A stretch of DNA of 64,000 nt from Candidatus Poribacteria bacterium (GTDB lineage Bacteria > Poribacteria > WGA-4E > WGA-3G), in assembly GCA_022821965.1 (NCBI GenBank), contig JAJECN010000015.1, positions 180,785-244,784 of the forward strand, read 5' to 3'. Below the pieces are notes generated by a model that saw only the letters and a program-made list of their open reading frames with translations, had not been told where the DNA came from and made no database searches. Both the position numbers and the translations under genes were made by a program. This document shows, piece after piece, positions 1-9,580 of the stretch (its first letter is position 1; each line of letters starts with the position of its first letter).

Positions 1-618
1 TTCCATAAACGCAAAGCGTTGTCCTGACTTCCACTTGCGAGCGTTCTGCCATCAGGGCTAAATGCCAGGCACCAGACATCTCCTGCGTGATCAAGTGTAT
101 ATTTTTTCTTGCCTGTTTGCTCATCTATGAAGTATATTTCTTTTTCAGTACTGCTCCTCACATTCCATAACCGTACGGTTTTGTCCCCGCTCCCACTTGC
201 GAGCGTGAAACCATCCGGACTAAAGGCAACACTCCAGACATCACTCGTGTGTCCTGTGAGCGTATCTGTCAACGTACCCGTCCTCACGTTCCATAAACAC
301 ACGGTATTGTCCCGGCTTCCACTTGCAAGCGTGAAACCATCAGAACTAAACGCTATACTTGTAACTGTGTCGGTGTGTCCGTCGAGCCTCCCCAATTTCG
401 CACCGGTACGCGTATCATAAAGCAAAATTCCGTTGCTACCTGCCACCGCAAGTTGTCTGCCATCCGGAGTGTAAGCTGCCTTCTCTATTGTGTTTTCACC
501 CAGGCGGGCGATAGCACCTTCAGGCAAGTGCCATTGTGGATAGTTCTGGGCAAAACCGTGCCAGAAGGACATAAGCGTTCCCAAAAGAACCACGAGAACA
601 AAAAATTTGGCTTTCATG
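1..618 (-). CDS. Secreted WD40-repeat protein, C-terminal part outside the window
   Basis: The frame is open from the ATG at 618 to the window edge, so only the N-terminal 206 codons are visible. It opens with a signal peptide (MKAKFFVLVVLLGTLMSFW...FA). Four WD40 repeats follow, with the usual SVAFSPDG and LWNV signatures, so a beta-propeller exported across the inner membrane is expected. AAAGGAG lies 8 nt upstream of the ATG. The first repeat (AYTPDGRQLAVAGSNGILLY) closely resembles the first blades of the WD40 proteins at 3078 and 12792, so it belongs to the same paralogous set. It starts 19 bp after the COG3014-like gene on the same strand and may be co-transcribed with it. Whether it ends in a dockerin or a sorting module cannot be seen. 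Confidence 0.9.
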
Positions 619-637
619 AAGGATTCTCCTTTGGCGT

Positions 638-1975
638 TTATTTGTAGGTTCGGTAATTCAAAAAGGTTGCCTGATTCGGATTAATTTTAACATCCGGAAC
701 AGATGCTTGTTGGATCGTCTGCCCTTTCGCGTCTAAAAAGGAAAGTTTGAGTGTATGTGTGCCTTCGGGGAGCAACAGCCGCACCATAAAAATCTGGTTT
801 GGAAGCGTTTGCCAAGCGCGTGTATCGGCTTGCTCCGTTACCACACCTGCAAGGTTTGCAAGAATCCCTAAGTTCTTATCTAACTTTTTTGCCCCGCGGA
901 CTGCCAAGTATTTCGCTAAGGCACGGACCAAGGTTCGGACGAGGAGAATAGGACGTTGTGCGTTGAGGGTCTCTATTGCAATGTTTTCTACATCCGCTAC
1001 AAGTATCCCTTTTTGTTGCTTCTCTCCGACTGCCATTTCAATTCCGACGAAGTTGGGACGCAGAGACTTAATTGTGGGCATCGCAACGCGTAGGAGATAT
1101 GCCACTTCGACTTTTGGATAGGTTACGCCGTCACGTTTGGCAAGCGTGGGGGCAAACTTTTCAGCGTCCAATATATTGTCTGTTGTGAGGATTGGAAACA
1201 TCACGACCGCCTTATCTTTCGGAGGCACATACCCACTTTCGTAAAAGAAAATAAGTTCACCGGTATTCTTAGGACGCACGGGAGTCTCACCGTATTGCTT
1301 CCGATACCGCTCAAGCTCGTCCGAGAAGCCGAGTCTACGTGCCAATCGTACTAACGAATGCCCGATGTCATCTGGCACCGCTACACCGGTTTTCTCCGCG
1401 GCGTTTTGGTAGTATAGTGCCGCCTGCTTGTAAGAGATGTAGGCGGCATTCCACTCGCCGCCTGCCTCAAAGATCAGACCTGATAAGTATGCAAGAAACG
1501 GTGTTCCGAAGAGATCGGAGGTTTCGTCCTCACCCCTGAAATAGTTGATGAGTGCCGTGGCACGCCGACATTCCACTAACGCTCCCTCTAATTGATCTTG
1601 ATAGACATAGTTGAGTGCGCTATAATAGTAGTTCAAAAGTCGCTCATATTCGTTAGCGGAGTATGGACGCAATTTGTCGGAGGTGACCAGTGAACCTGCC
1701 TCTTTTGAAACACTTTTGGTATAGCGATCCTCAGCAATGTCTGTTGCTTGGTTGAACGCCGCGCTGCTTTCCCTAAGATGGTTGGCATAGTGGGCGACCA
1801 GTCCGAGTTCAAATAGGAAAGGGATATCTGGCTCCTTTGAAGCGTGTTTCTGAAGATAGTTATAGGCACTTTCTGGTTGTCCTTTCTCCAAGGGTTCTAC
1901 AACTTGTTGAAACTTATAGCCAGCGCACCCTATCATCAGAGAAATAATAAGCAGAAAAGGAAGTTTTTTGATCAT
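638..1975 (-). CDS. COG3014-like lipoprotein (helical repeat)
   Basis: 445 residues with a lipoprotein signal, lipobox MIGC with the acylated Cys at residue 17, so it should be an outer-membrane or periplasmic lipoprotein. The N-terminal half is helical and TPR-like, with the pattern NYYYSALNYVYQDQLEGALV; the C-terminal half is a beta-rich domain. Overall architecture and length fit the uncharacterised COG3014 lipoproteins. The gene lies downstream of an LpoB-like gene, and from my knowledge COG3014 and LpoB (COG3417) genes are neighbours in other bacteria, which supports both assignments. A role in cell-envelope or peptidoglycan synthesis is inferred from this neighbourhood only. An AGGGAG box sits 5 nt before the ATG. 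Confidence 0.75.
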   Translation of the reverse strand: MIKKLPFLLIISLMIGCAGYKFQQVVEPLEKGQPESAYNYLQKHASKEPDIPFLFELGLVAHYANHLRESSAAFNQATDIAEDRYTKSVSKEAGSLVTSDKLRPYSANEYERLLNYYYSALNYVYQDQLEGALVECRRATALINYFRGEDETSDLFGTPFLAYLSGLIFEAGGEWNAAYISYKQAALYYQNAAEKTGVAVPDDIGHSLVRLARRLGFSDELERYRKQYGETPVRPKNTGELIFFYESGYVPPKDKAVVMFPILTTDNILDAEKFAPTLAKRDGVTYPKVEVAYLLRVAMPTIKSLRPNFVGIEMAVGEKQQKGILVADVENIAIETLNAQRPILLVRTLVRALAKYLAVRGAKKLDKNLGILANLAGVVTEQADTRAWQTLPNQIFMVRLLLPEGTHTLKLSFLDAKGQTIQQASVPDVKINPNQATFLNYRTYK

Positions 1976-1988
1976 TGGTCTCCCTGTA

Positions 1989-2111
1989 TTTATAGTAGAA
2001 TTTGAAAGTAAGTTTACAGTTCGTCAGGAAACAAACACCCCATCGCCGCTGGCGAGGATTGTATCCTCGCCCTTGTGTTAGCGTCCAAATAATTACAGGT
2101 TTTACTATAAA
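1989..2111. repeat. MITE family A (about 123 bp, TTTATAGTA ends)
   Basis: The terminal inverted repeats are TTTATAGTA and TACTATAAA. The centre carries the stem GGCGAGGAT / ATCCTCGCC. A near-identical copy sits at 12552-12673 and a decayed one at about 49786-49895. It has no coding capacity, so a non-autonomous element is likely. It separates the LpoB-like gene from the COG3014-like gene and could affect read-through between them. Confidence 0.8.
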
Positions 2112-2142
2112 CGATAACGTTGGATGGGCACTGAGACCCATC

Positions 2143-2254
2143 CAGTCCTGTAGGTTGGGTTGAGCGGTAAAGACCAAGAATCCACCACTTTATATAGAAA
2201 CCAATTCCGATGGACGAGAACCTTATTCGCATAATAGATTTAGCGAAACCCAAC
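2143..2254. repeat. Intergenic repeat family B (GTTGGGT ... ACCCAAC)
   Basis: Begins CAGTCCTGTAGGTTGGGT and ends TAGCGAAACCCAAC, so the ends are an inverted repeat. The same arrangement and length recurs at 38263-38372, between the two Rieske genes. A separate hairpin (GGATGGG / CCCATCC, 2122-2143) precedes it. The interior differs between copies, so the ends are the conserved part. Confidence 0.7.
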
Positions 2255-2283
2255 GTAGCAGCTAAAAAGCACACGGATGGTGC

Positions 2284-2916
2284 TTACCATTTGATTTTGT
2301 TCCGTTCTATAAACTTCTTAATCTTCTTCTGACCAATCCAGATCTTCTCGTTGGTCTCAATGTTCGTCAACGTGAGGTCTGTCTGATAGAAGACGACCTG
2401 ATCGCCCCCCTCACGATCTTCAATCGCGTTGATTTGACCTGTCATCATGTAGTCGGCACCGAGTTCGCGGCCCATCTGTTTAATGGTCTCCATTGCTGCG
2501 AATTCGCCTTGGTCGGCGCGTTCTTCCCGAAGCGCGCCGCGCTCACCCGCGCTTGAGACAGGACGGACTTTCCCGGTATTGATAAAAGCACGCTCAATAT
2601 CAGCGATAAACGTACCAACAGGAATATGTTCCAGACTCTTATTCCGGATGTTTCCGACAATCACAACGGGTTTGCTACCCGTATCCGTTCCATGGTTGTT
2701 AACCCAAGGATGGGTCAAACAGTCGTCAATCATCTCTTCCGCCACCATACGTGAATCTGTGTCGTTCCAGCGTCCAGACAGATCAATTGTGGTATCAGGA
2801 TCAACGCGGGTAACCTGTTTAGGGGTCGTGCAACCGCTAATAACTATGATGCTGGTGAGGAGGGTGTAAAGTGTAAGCTTATATACAACAGCCTTAGCTG
2901 CCAAAATCTTATACAT
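2284..2916 (-). CDS. LpoB-like penicillin-binding protein activator lipoprotein
   Basis: 210 residues. The start at 2916 is preferred over an upstream in-frame ATG because AAAGGAG lies 8 nt before it and it opens directly into a lipoprotein signal with lipobox VISGC (Cys29). The mature part matches the LpoB family (PF13036/COG3417): a DTTIDLSGRWNDTDS opening, a VVIVGNIRNKS strand, an INTGKVRPVS segment, a GRELGADYMMTGQI segment and a C-terminal strand ending EKIWIGQKKIKKF. In Escherichia coli LpoB is an outer-membrane lipoprotein that activates the peptidoglycan synthase PBP1b. The target here is unknown and no PBP gene is in the window. Likely first gene of a unit with the COG3014-like lipoprotein. 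Confidence 0.85.
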   Translation of the reverse strand: MYKILAAKAVVYKLTLYTLLTSIIVISGCTTPKQVTRVDPDTTIDLSGRWNDTDSRMVAEEMIDDCLTHPWVNNHGTDTGSKPVVIVGNIRNKSLEHIPVGTFIADIERAFINTGKVRPVSSAGERGALREERADQGEFAAMETIKQMGRELGADYMMTGQINAIEDREGGDQVVFYQTDLTLTNIETNEKIWIGQKKIKKFIERNKIKW

Positions 2917-3077
2917 TAGGGATACTCCTTTTTGAAATATATTAGTTTTCATTATGCGTTCCACAAAGCAAGTCTTGATTCGGGGATCGCTCCTACAAAT
3001 ATGAGAGGTGCAATAATGCACATTGCATTTGAGCGAGTACGCCGCAAAATTGCGCTACTACGAACAATATGACATGC

Positions 3078-6000
3078 CTACTTCCGTATGAGCATTTTCC
3101 GCGTTGCCGTAAAATCGCCTGCGGTGAGGGTATAGAAATAGACGCCACTTGCGACGGGTTCACCCTGTGCGTTTCTGCCATCCCAATGCGCTGCCCGCGC
3201 GCGACTCTGATAAATCCCCGCACGTTGATGCCCTAAGTCTAAATCTCGCACAACGCGCCCGTTGATGTCGTAGATCGTCAGTGTGACATCCGCAAGGTTT
3301 GCGAGTTGATACGGTATCCACGTCTCCGGATTGAACGGGTTCGGGTAGTTTGGCAAGAGTTCTGTCTGTTTTGGCGTGAATGCTGCCAGCAGCTGCTTCA
3401 GGAAACGGATCCCTCTTAGGGAAGTTGCATCTGTGAGGTTTGCTTGTTGTGCCTGTGTGAGCCAGTGCTGCACGTCTTCCTGTGTTAGGTGGACCGCGCC
3501 CTGATGACGCAGGGCAGCAGGTGCCGCTGCGACCTCATCCAATACCGCTGCGACAGCGAGGAAGTCTTGGATATTAACCTGGCCATCACCGTTGACATCT
3601 GCTCTATTTTCGCCGGCTTGCCCGAGTGCGGCTTCGACAGCGGCGAGGTCTTGGATGTTGATCTCACCATCACCGTTGACATCTCCAGTGAGGCGCTGGG
3701 GTTCGGGTGTAAGGCCCCACAGCAAGACTGTGCCATCACCACTTCCACTTGCGAGTGTGGTGCCATCCGGACTATACGCTACGCTATTGACACGACCCGT
3801 ATGTCCCGTGAGTGTGTGTATCTGTGTGCCGGTCTGAACGTCCCACAGGCCGATGGTGTAATCACTGCTCCCACTTACGAGTGTGGTGCCATCCGGGCTG
3901 AACGCTATAATCGTATGCCCTGTAAAGGTTTTCCTATTTTTTCCTGTTTCGACATCCCACAAACGCACCTTGTAATCATAGCCCGCACTTGCGATAGTGT
4001 TTCCATCCGGACTGAACGCGACGCTATCGACATCGTCCGTATGTCCCGTGAGTGTGTGTATCTGTGTGCCGGTCTGAACGTCCCACAGACCGATGGTGTC
4101 ATCATCACTCGCACTTGCGATTGTATTTCCATCTGGACTGAACGCGACGCTATTGACACGACCCGTATGTCCAATGAAGGTGCGTATCTGTGTGCCGGTC
4201 TGAACGTCCCACAGACGCACGGTTTCGTCCGAACTTCCACTTGCGAGTGTGGTGCCATCGGGACTATACGCTAAGCTATCGACATCGTCCGTATGTCCAA
4301 TAAGTGTGCGTATCTGTGTGCCAGTCTGAACGTCCCACAGATGGATCGCGTTGTTGTCCCGCCAACTACCCCCACTTGCGATAGTGTTTCCATCCGGACT
4401 GAACGCTACGCTATTGACCCCACCTAAATGTCCAATGAAGGTGTGTATCTGTGTGCCGGTCTGAACGTCCCACAGACGGATGGTTTCATCATAATTCTCA
4501 CTTGTGAGTATTGTTTTTCCATTTGGACTGAACGCTATGCTATTGACATCATCCGCATGTCCAGTGAGTGTGTGCACCTTTGTGCCGGTCTGAACCTCCC
4601 TGTCAGTCTGAACGTCCCACAGACGGATGGTTTCATCAATGCTCCTACTTGCGATAGTGTTTCCATCCGGGCTGTACGCTATGCTATTGACATAACTCGT
4701 ATGCCCTGTAAGGGTTTTCCTATTTTTTCCTGTTTCGACATCCCACAAACGCACGGTTTCGTCATAACTGCCACTTGCGAGTGTGTTTCCATCCGGACTA
4801 AACGCTATGCTACCAACCCAACTCGTATGTCCAATGAGGGTGCGTATCTGTGTGCCAGTCTGAACGTCCCACAGACGGATGGTCTCATCATAACTCGCAC
4901 TTGCGAGTGTGGTGCCATCGGGACTAAACGCTACGCTATTGACACCACCTAAATGTCCAATGAGGGTGTGTATCTCTGTGCCTATCTCAACGTCCCACAG
5001 ATGGATAGTGTCATCATCCCCCACACTTGCGAGGATCTTTTCATCCGGGCTAAACGCTAAGGTCCTGACGGAATACCCCCTAGGTCCAATGAGGGTGTGT
5101 ATCTGCGTGCCAGTCTGAACATCCCACAAACGGATGACGCGATCATCCGAACTCCCACTTGCGATTGTTTTTCCATCCGGGCTGAACGCTAAGCTATCGA
5201 CATCGTCCGTATGTCCAATGAGTGTGCGTATCTGTGTGCCAGTCTGAACGTCCCACAGATGGATCGCGTTGTCGTCCGGCCAACCACTCCCAGTTGCGAG
5301 TGTTTTTCCATCTGGACTGAACGCTATGCTATCGACATCGTCCGTATGTCCAATGAGAGTGTGTATCTGTGCGCCAGTCTGAATGTCCCACAGATAGATA
5401 GTGTCATCAGCCCCACTTGCGAAGGTGGTGCCATCTGGACTAAACGCTATGCTTTCGATCCAAACACCTTCTAATTCTAATCTGAGGATGTGTATTGATC
5501 TGTGTGTCTGAACGTCCCACAGATAGATAGTGTCATCATCATCCACACTTGCGATAGTGTTTCCATCTGGACTGAACGCTATGCTTTCGACATCATCCGT
5601 ATGTCCAGTGAGGGGGCGTATCTGTGTGCCAGTCTGAACGTCCCACAGATGGATGGTGGCAGCATCCCTACTTGCGATTGTTTTTCCATCTGGACTAAAC
5701 GCTATGCTTTCGACATCATCGACATCATCTATTATGCTGATGGTGCGTATCTGTGTGCCAGTCTGAACGTCCCACTCCCACAGACGGATGGTGTCATCAT
5801 AATTCTCACTTGTGAGTATTGTATTTCCATCTGGACTGAACGCGACGCTGTTGACACCACCAAATGCGGTGATGGTGTGTATTTCTGTGTCAGTCTGAAC
5901 GTCCCACAAACGGATGGTGTCATCATAATTCTCACTTGTGAGTATTGTTTTTCCATCTGGACTGAACGCGACGCTATCGACACCATCAAATATGGTGAGT

Positions 6001-6491
6001 GTGTTTATTTCTGTGCCAGTCTGAACGTTCCACAGATAGATGGTGTCATCATCACTCGCACTTGCGAGTGTTTTTCCATCTGGACTGAACGCTATGCTAT
6101 CGACATCGTCCGTATGTCCAATGAGTGTGTGTATTTCTGTGCCAGTCTGAACGTCCCACAAACGGATCGCGTTGTTGTCCGGCCAACCACCCCGACTTGC
6201 GATAGTGTTTCCATCCGGGCTGTACGCTATGCTTATGACCTCACTGGTATGTTCTGTGAATAGGTCAAGTTCTTCACCCGTTTCTGCATCGTAAATCCAG
6301 ATGCCGATAGAGCTCGCAACCGCAAGGTGCTGTCCGTCCGGTGAATAAGCGATTGAATTTATATAACCTTTACCTAACCGGACAATAGCGCCTTCCGGTA
6401 AACCCCATTTTGGCGTATCTACCGCAGCAGCGTGTGGTAGTAAAGTGAAAAGTGTAAATAATATCAGTGTAAAAAACCAAACTCGTTTCAT
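3078..6491 (-). CDS. Secreted 21-repeat WD40 protein with dockerin and C-terminal sorting-type module
   Basis: 1137 residues: signal peptide (1-23), then 21 WD40 repeats by my count (about 40-900), equal to three seven-bladed propellers. A dockerin-type pair of calcium loops follows (DVNGDGEINIQDL and DVNGDGQVNIQDF, about 905-955). After a linker, a roughly 80-residue module runs from LLPNYPNPFNPETWIPY to TATRKMLIRK and resembles FlgD-Ig/T9SS-type sorting domains. Two repeats contain small internal duplications (LWEWDVQTGT and VQTDREVQTGTK), and repeat 20 lacks its first strand; both suggest recent repeat turnover. A start Shine-Dalgarno AGGGAG is present. Flanked by the cohesin protein gene on the same strand. 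Inferred role: a surface scaffold or adhesin; the ligand is unknown. Confidence 0.93.
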   Translation of the reverse strand: MKRVWFFTLILFTLFTLLPHAAAVDTPKWGLPEGAIVRLGKGYINSIAYSPDGQHLAVASSIGIWIYDAETGEELDLFTEHTSEVISIAYSPDGNTIASRGGWPDNNAIRLWDVQTGTEIHTLIGHTDDVDSIAFSPDGKTLASASDDDTIYLWNVQTGTEINTLTIFDGVDSVAFSPDGKTILTSENYDDTIRLWDVQTDTEIHTITAFGGVNSVAFSPDGNTILTSENYDDTIRLWEWDVQTGTQIRTISIIDDVDDVESIAFSPDGKTIASRDAATIHLWDVQTGTQIRPLTGHTDDVESIAFSPDGNTIASVDDDDTIYLWDVQTHRSIHILRLELEGVWIESIAFSPDGTTFASGADDTIYLWDIQTGAQIHTLIGHTDDVDSIAFSPDGKTLATGSGWPDDNAIHLWDVQTGTQIRTLIGHTDDVDSLAFSPDGKTIASGSSDDRVIRLWDVQTGTQIHTLIGPRGYSVRTLAFSPDEKILASVGDDDTIHLWDVEIGTEIHTLIGHLGGVNSVAFSPDGTTLASASYDETIRLWDVQTGTQIRTLIGHTSWVGSIAFSPDGNTLASGSYDETVRLWDVETGKNRKTLTGHTSYVNSIAYSPDGNTIASRSIDETIRLWDVQTDREVQTGTKVHTLTGHADDVNSIAFSPNGKTILTSENYDETIRLWDVQTGTQIHTFIGHLGGVNSVAFSPDGNTIASGGSWRDNNAIHLWDVQTGTQIRTLIGHTDDVDSLAYSPDGTTLASGSSDETVRLWDVQTGTQIRTFIGHTGRVNSVAFSPDGNTIASASDDDTIGLWDVQTGTQIHTLTGHTDDVDSVAFSPDGNTIASAGYDYKVRLWDVETGKNRKTFTGHTIIAFSPDGTTLVSGSSDYTIGLWDVQTGTQIHTLTGHTGRVNSVAYSPDGTTLASGSGDGTVLLWGLTPEPQRLTGDVNGDGEINIQDLAAVEAALGQAGENRADVNGDGQVNIQDFLAVAAVLDEVAAAPAALRHQGAVHLTQEDVQHWLTQAQQANLTDATSLRGIRFLKQLLAAFTPKQTELLPNYPNPFNPETWIPYQLANLADVTLTIYDINGRVVRDLDLGHQRAGIYQSRARAAHWDGRNAQGEPVASGVYFYTLTAGDFTATRKMLIRK

Positions 6492-6528
6492 GATAAAATA
6501 CTCCCTTTTGGAATGGACAGAGTATATA

Positions 6529-9402
6529 CTATTTCCGTATTAGTAGTTTCCGCGTGGCGGTGAAGTCGCCTGCGGTGAGCGTATAGAAATAGACACCGGT
6601 TGCGACCGGTTCACCGACTGCGTTCCTGCCGTCCCAATACGCCGCACGGCTCCGACTGTGATACATGCCTGCACGCTGATGTCCTAAGTCCAAATCACGC
6701 ACCACGCGCCCTTGGATGTCATAGATCGTCAACGACACATCAGCGGATTGTGCCAATTGATAAGGTATCCACGTCTCTGGGTTGAAGGGGTTGGGATAGT
6801 TTGGCAGTAGGGACGTTTCTTCCGGTATCTGCCATACCTCGGGGTTTATCGCCTTGTGGTTTGCATGCCCTTCAAAATGCTGAAGGATATATGCCTGTAC
6901 TTCTGGTGGCAGCTGCTGGAATGGCGGATAGTCCGCAAGGGACATCGGGTATGCACTCGGTGCTGCCATACCACGGTTTTCCATTTGGTATGTCTCTTCC
7001 AAATTCCAGATATTATGATACTCTGTCACACGCTTCCGCCCAATGTAAATTTTCTCATAGAACCTATTAGTATGATAGATTCCACCCCTCGGCTGTTTAA
7101 TGTGCCGCAATTCCCATATATTGAGGTTTTCTAACTCAGGATCACTTTTGAGTGCTTCGTCTAAATCATTAAGACTGTTATGAATATATATCCCAACCAC
7201 AAACTCGTTAAATTTGCTCTTATCACTTCTGTCCTCTGTTGTATCTAAGAAGCCCAGAGGCTCGATGTTGAGCCACCCTTCCATGTACCCTTCTATGCTT
7301 GTATATGCATCATCTAAAAAGGTTCTAAGAGAAGATTGCCTCTCGCTATGACCTGCAGAAGGAATTAGAATGATTGGTTCAGAGAAAGTCTGTGAAGGAT
7401 CTGGGTATAGACTTAGAGTCCAATTCCAAAAATCTTTGGACTCTAACTCTCCCTCAATATATATCGGTATCCGCTCCTTTTTGTAATAGAAAAATTGTTC
7501 TATCTCCACTTTTATACTTGTTAACCGTTCTGGGATCATAAAGAGGATAGGACGATCCACAATTTCAACAGGATCTTCGTAAAAAAAACTTGAATAATTC
7601 CATATCGTCATTTTAGGGTGCGTTAGTGCTTCCCGAAGCTCTTCACGCATGGCTGCTACTATAGCATTTGAGTCGTTTATCGAGTTTATGTATGTTGATA
7701 TTAGGTCTATTACCAGCCATATTGGACCCACAAACTTCCCTATTATGGGAATGTAACCGGCCACCAGAAGAGAACCTCCCACTATCAACTTTTTTCTTGT
7801 AATCTTAAATGCCTTATCTCCACTACCCTCTGCAATCTCATTTGCTGTCTCCGCTATCGTTCCGGGTGTTTCACCAAAGGGCATCATAAGATAAGGAAAT
7901 TCGTCGGGTAGTCGGTTGGGGTGCTGAATGGAATCGTCTTCGATAAACTTGGATCCGAGGTCTAATGTGATGGTGCTTTTATAGAAGAAATAGTTTTCGT
8001 TTTTGTTTTTCTCTGGGACTTTTGCAAACTGAGGATTCAAGACAAAATAGGTGGAGTTTGGGCCAAATGCGACTTGCGAGATAAGATCTTTGGGAAACTC
8101 CAAGGGAACCTGATGAGGATTCGAGGGATCACTAACAGCGACTTTGACAACTTTAGACCAGTTATTTCTGATATTGATCTCATCTGCTACCTCCTTCACG
8201 TAAACGCCGTAATAGTAAGTGCCAGGCGTTTCAGGTGCTTGTGTCATGACGACTACATCATCATTGGTAAGTGACGCATTCTCTTCTGTTACGATCAATT
8301 CATCGCTTTCGGAGATAGTGTCATTGGCTGACTGGTAGCACAGGACCTGTGTTTTATCAGTTGTCGGAGTTCCCGCGTTCTTAAAGTGAACATGGAGATA
8401 AAACTCATCATTTGGTTTTACGGAGATGTTAGGTGCGCTATCTGCTTTCTGACCTGTTAGAGATGCCCCAAAGGATTCAACAACTAAGTCCGGTGATTCA
8501 TTCGGTGTAAACTTAGCGTAAAAACGATAATCTCCAGTGCTGTCATTATGAGATGCTATGACTTTGACGTAATAAGTCTTTGTGGTAGAGAGAGTCGCGT
8601 TAGTCACACGGTGGACAATGCGAAAATTCTGGTCTTTGCTATCATTGATACCGACTGTTTCATTAACGGAACTGCTCACCAAGTGGGAACCTTTAGAATC
8701 AAAGAGTTGTCCCACCAGATCAATGGACGACTTTTCAGAATACACAGTCAATGCCCCGGGGCTGATGACCTCAATTTTGAAGTAATCCACATCACTTTCG
8801 TAATCTATTTTACCGCTGCGGAGGTGGAGGGACGAGAGAGTAGCCTGCCCGAGGTTAATGTCGATCGGTGTCGCCCTGGCCGGTATATTGCTGTGGTCAT
8901 CGGGTTCAACCACACCCGGAAGGGACAAACTACCGCTGGCATCAGAGAAAAGAGTCCCTGTACCCTTGTTCAGGTCTCCATCAACTAAACTCAAAGGTAA
9001 ATGTTTTTCCACATTCAGAACCTTAAAGGTCAGTGTAGCAATGATACCGCTATTTTTATTTTCGATGGGGGCAGAAGCCACGGCAAATCGCAAGCGCGTT
9101 TCGGTATCCGACAGACTTTCAAGCTGCCTTTGCCCGTAAAAGGCGTTCGCAGGAAAATAGCCGCCTTCTTCAAAAACCTCATCAACATAGTCAAGAACAG
9201 TGGGGTTGTAGGTGAGCCAAACCTGACACCCCGCAACGTTCGACGCACTCTGAATAAAGACATCAATAGAGACTGTATCATCATTAGGGGATAGCCGATA
9301 ATAAAGTCCAATACGCGAATCTGTATTCTCTGAAAAAACGTTCCATGAAAAAAGTGAAATCAATAGCACGCTTAAAATTAAAATAAACATCTTACTTTTC
9401 AT
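6529..9402 (-). CDS. Secreted cohesin-domain protein with PPC, CARDB and C-terminal sorting-type module
   Basis: 957 residues. Signal peptide 1-24. Residues about 30-160 match a cohesin fold: VSIDVFIQSASNVAGCQVW, then LTYNPTVLDYV, and GIIATLTFKVLN. Residues about 180-298 look like a bacterial pre-peptidase (PPC) domain, and about 303-430 like CARDB. A 400-residue stretch I do not recognise follows, with a hydrophobic segment near 545-580 (LIVGGSLLVAGYIPIIG) that could be membrane-embedded. The last 80 residues are the NYPNPFNPETWIPYQLA module ending RKLLIRK. Cohesins bind dockerins, and dockerins occur in the WD40 proteins on both sides, so this may be their receptor; that pairing is inference. 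AAGGAG lies 10 nt before the ATG. Confidence 0.85.
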   Translation of the reverse strand: MKSKMFILILSVLLISLFSWNVFSENTDSRIGLYYRLSPNDDTVSIDVFIQSASNVAGCQVWLTYNPTVLDYVDEVFEEGGYFPANAFYGQRQLESLSDTETRLRFAVASAPIENKNSGIIATLTFKVLNVEKHLPLSLVDGDLNKGTGTLFSDASGSLSLPGVVEPDDHSNIPARATPIDINLGQATLSSLHLRSGKIDYESDVDYFKIEVISPGALTVYSEKSSIDLVGQLFDSKGSHLVSSSVNETVGINDSKDQNFRIVHRVTNATLSTTKTYYVKVIASHNDSTGDYRFYAKFTPNESPDLVVESFGASLTGQKADSAPNISVKPNDEFYLHVHFKNAGTPTTDKTQVLCYQSANDTISESDELIVTEENASLTNDDVVVMTQAPETPGTYYYGVYVKEVADEINIRNNWSKVVKVAVSDPSNPHQVPLEFPKDLISQVAFGPNSTYFVLNPQFAKVPEKNKNENYFFYKSTITLDLGSKFIEDDSIQHPNRLPDEFPYLMMPFGETPGTIAETANEIAEGSGDKAFKITRKKLIVGGSLLVAGYIPIIGKFVGPIWLVIDLISTYINSINDSNAIVAAMREELREALTHPKMTIWNYSSFFYEDPVEIVDRPILFMIPERLTSIKVEIEQFFYYKKERIPIYIEGELESKDFWNWTLSLYPDPSQTFSEPIILIPSAGHSERQSSLRTFLDDAYTSIEGYMEGWLNIEPLGFLDTTEDRSDKSKFNEFVVGIYIHNSLNDLDEALKSDPELENLNIWELRHIKQPRGGIYHTNRFYEKIYIGRKRVTEYHNIWNLEETYQMENRGMAAPSAYPMSLADYPPFQQLPPEVQAYILQHFEGHANHKAINPEVWQIPEETSLLPNYPNPFNPETWIPYQLAQSADVSLTIYDIQGRVVRDLDLGHQRAGMYHSRSRAAYWDGRNAVGEPVATGVYFYTLTAGDFTATRKLLIRK

Positions 9403-9580
9403 TTTTTTACACTCCTTTTGTAGATATACTATAGTTTGGACAATTTTTCACAGTGATAGATTTCTATACAATGCTGAAAAACACCCAAGCAAAAACTCCC
9501 TCGCCAGCGGCAATGAGCGTTTGCCTTCCTGAAAACCTGTCTACATGTTTTTATTCTTCTTTCTTGCTGTTTTTAAAAAT

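Noticed and set aside
3800-6200. Regular DNA repeats resembling a CRISPR or tandem array
   Set aside because: The period of about 120-130 bp is the WD40 repeat of a coding frame, with synonymous variation; no constant repeats with unique spacers.
3489-6263. Long plus-strand open frames opposite the 21-repeat WD40 gene
   Set aside because: They are antisense shadows of repeated codons; the translated text is low-complexity echo of the repeat (for example recurring SLNVPQTDGV) with no start signals.
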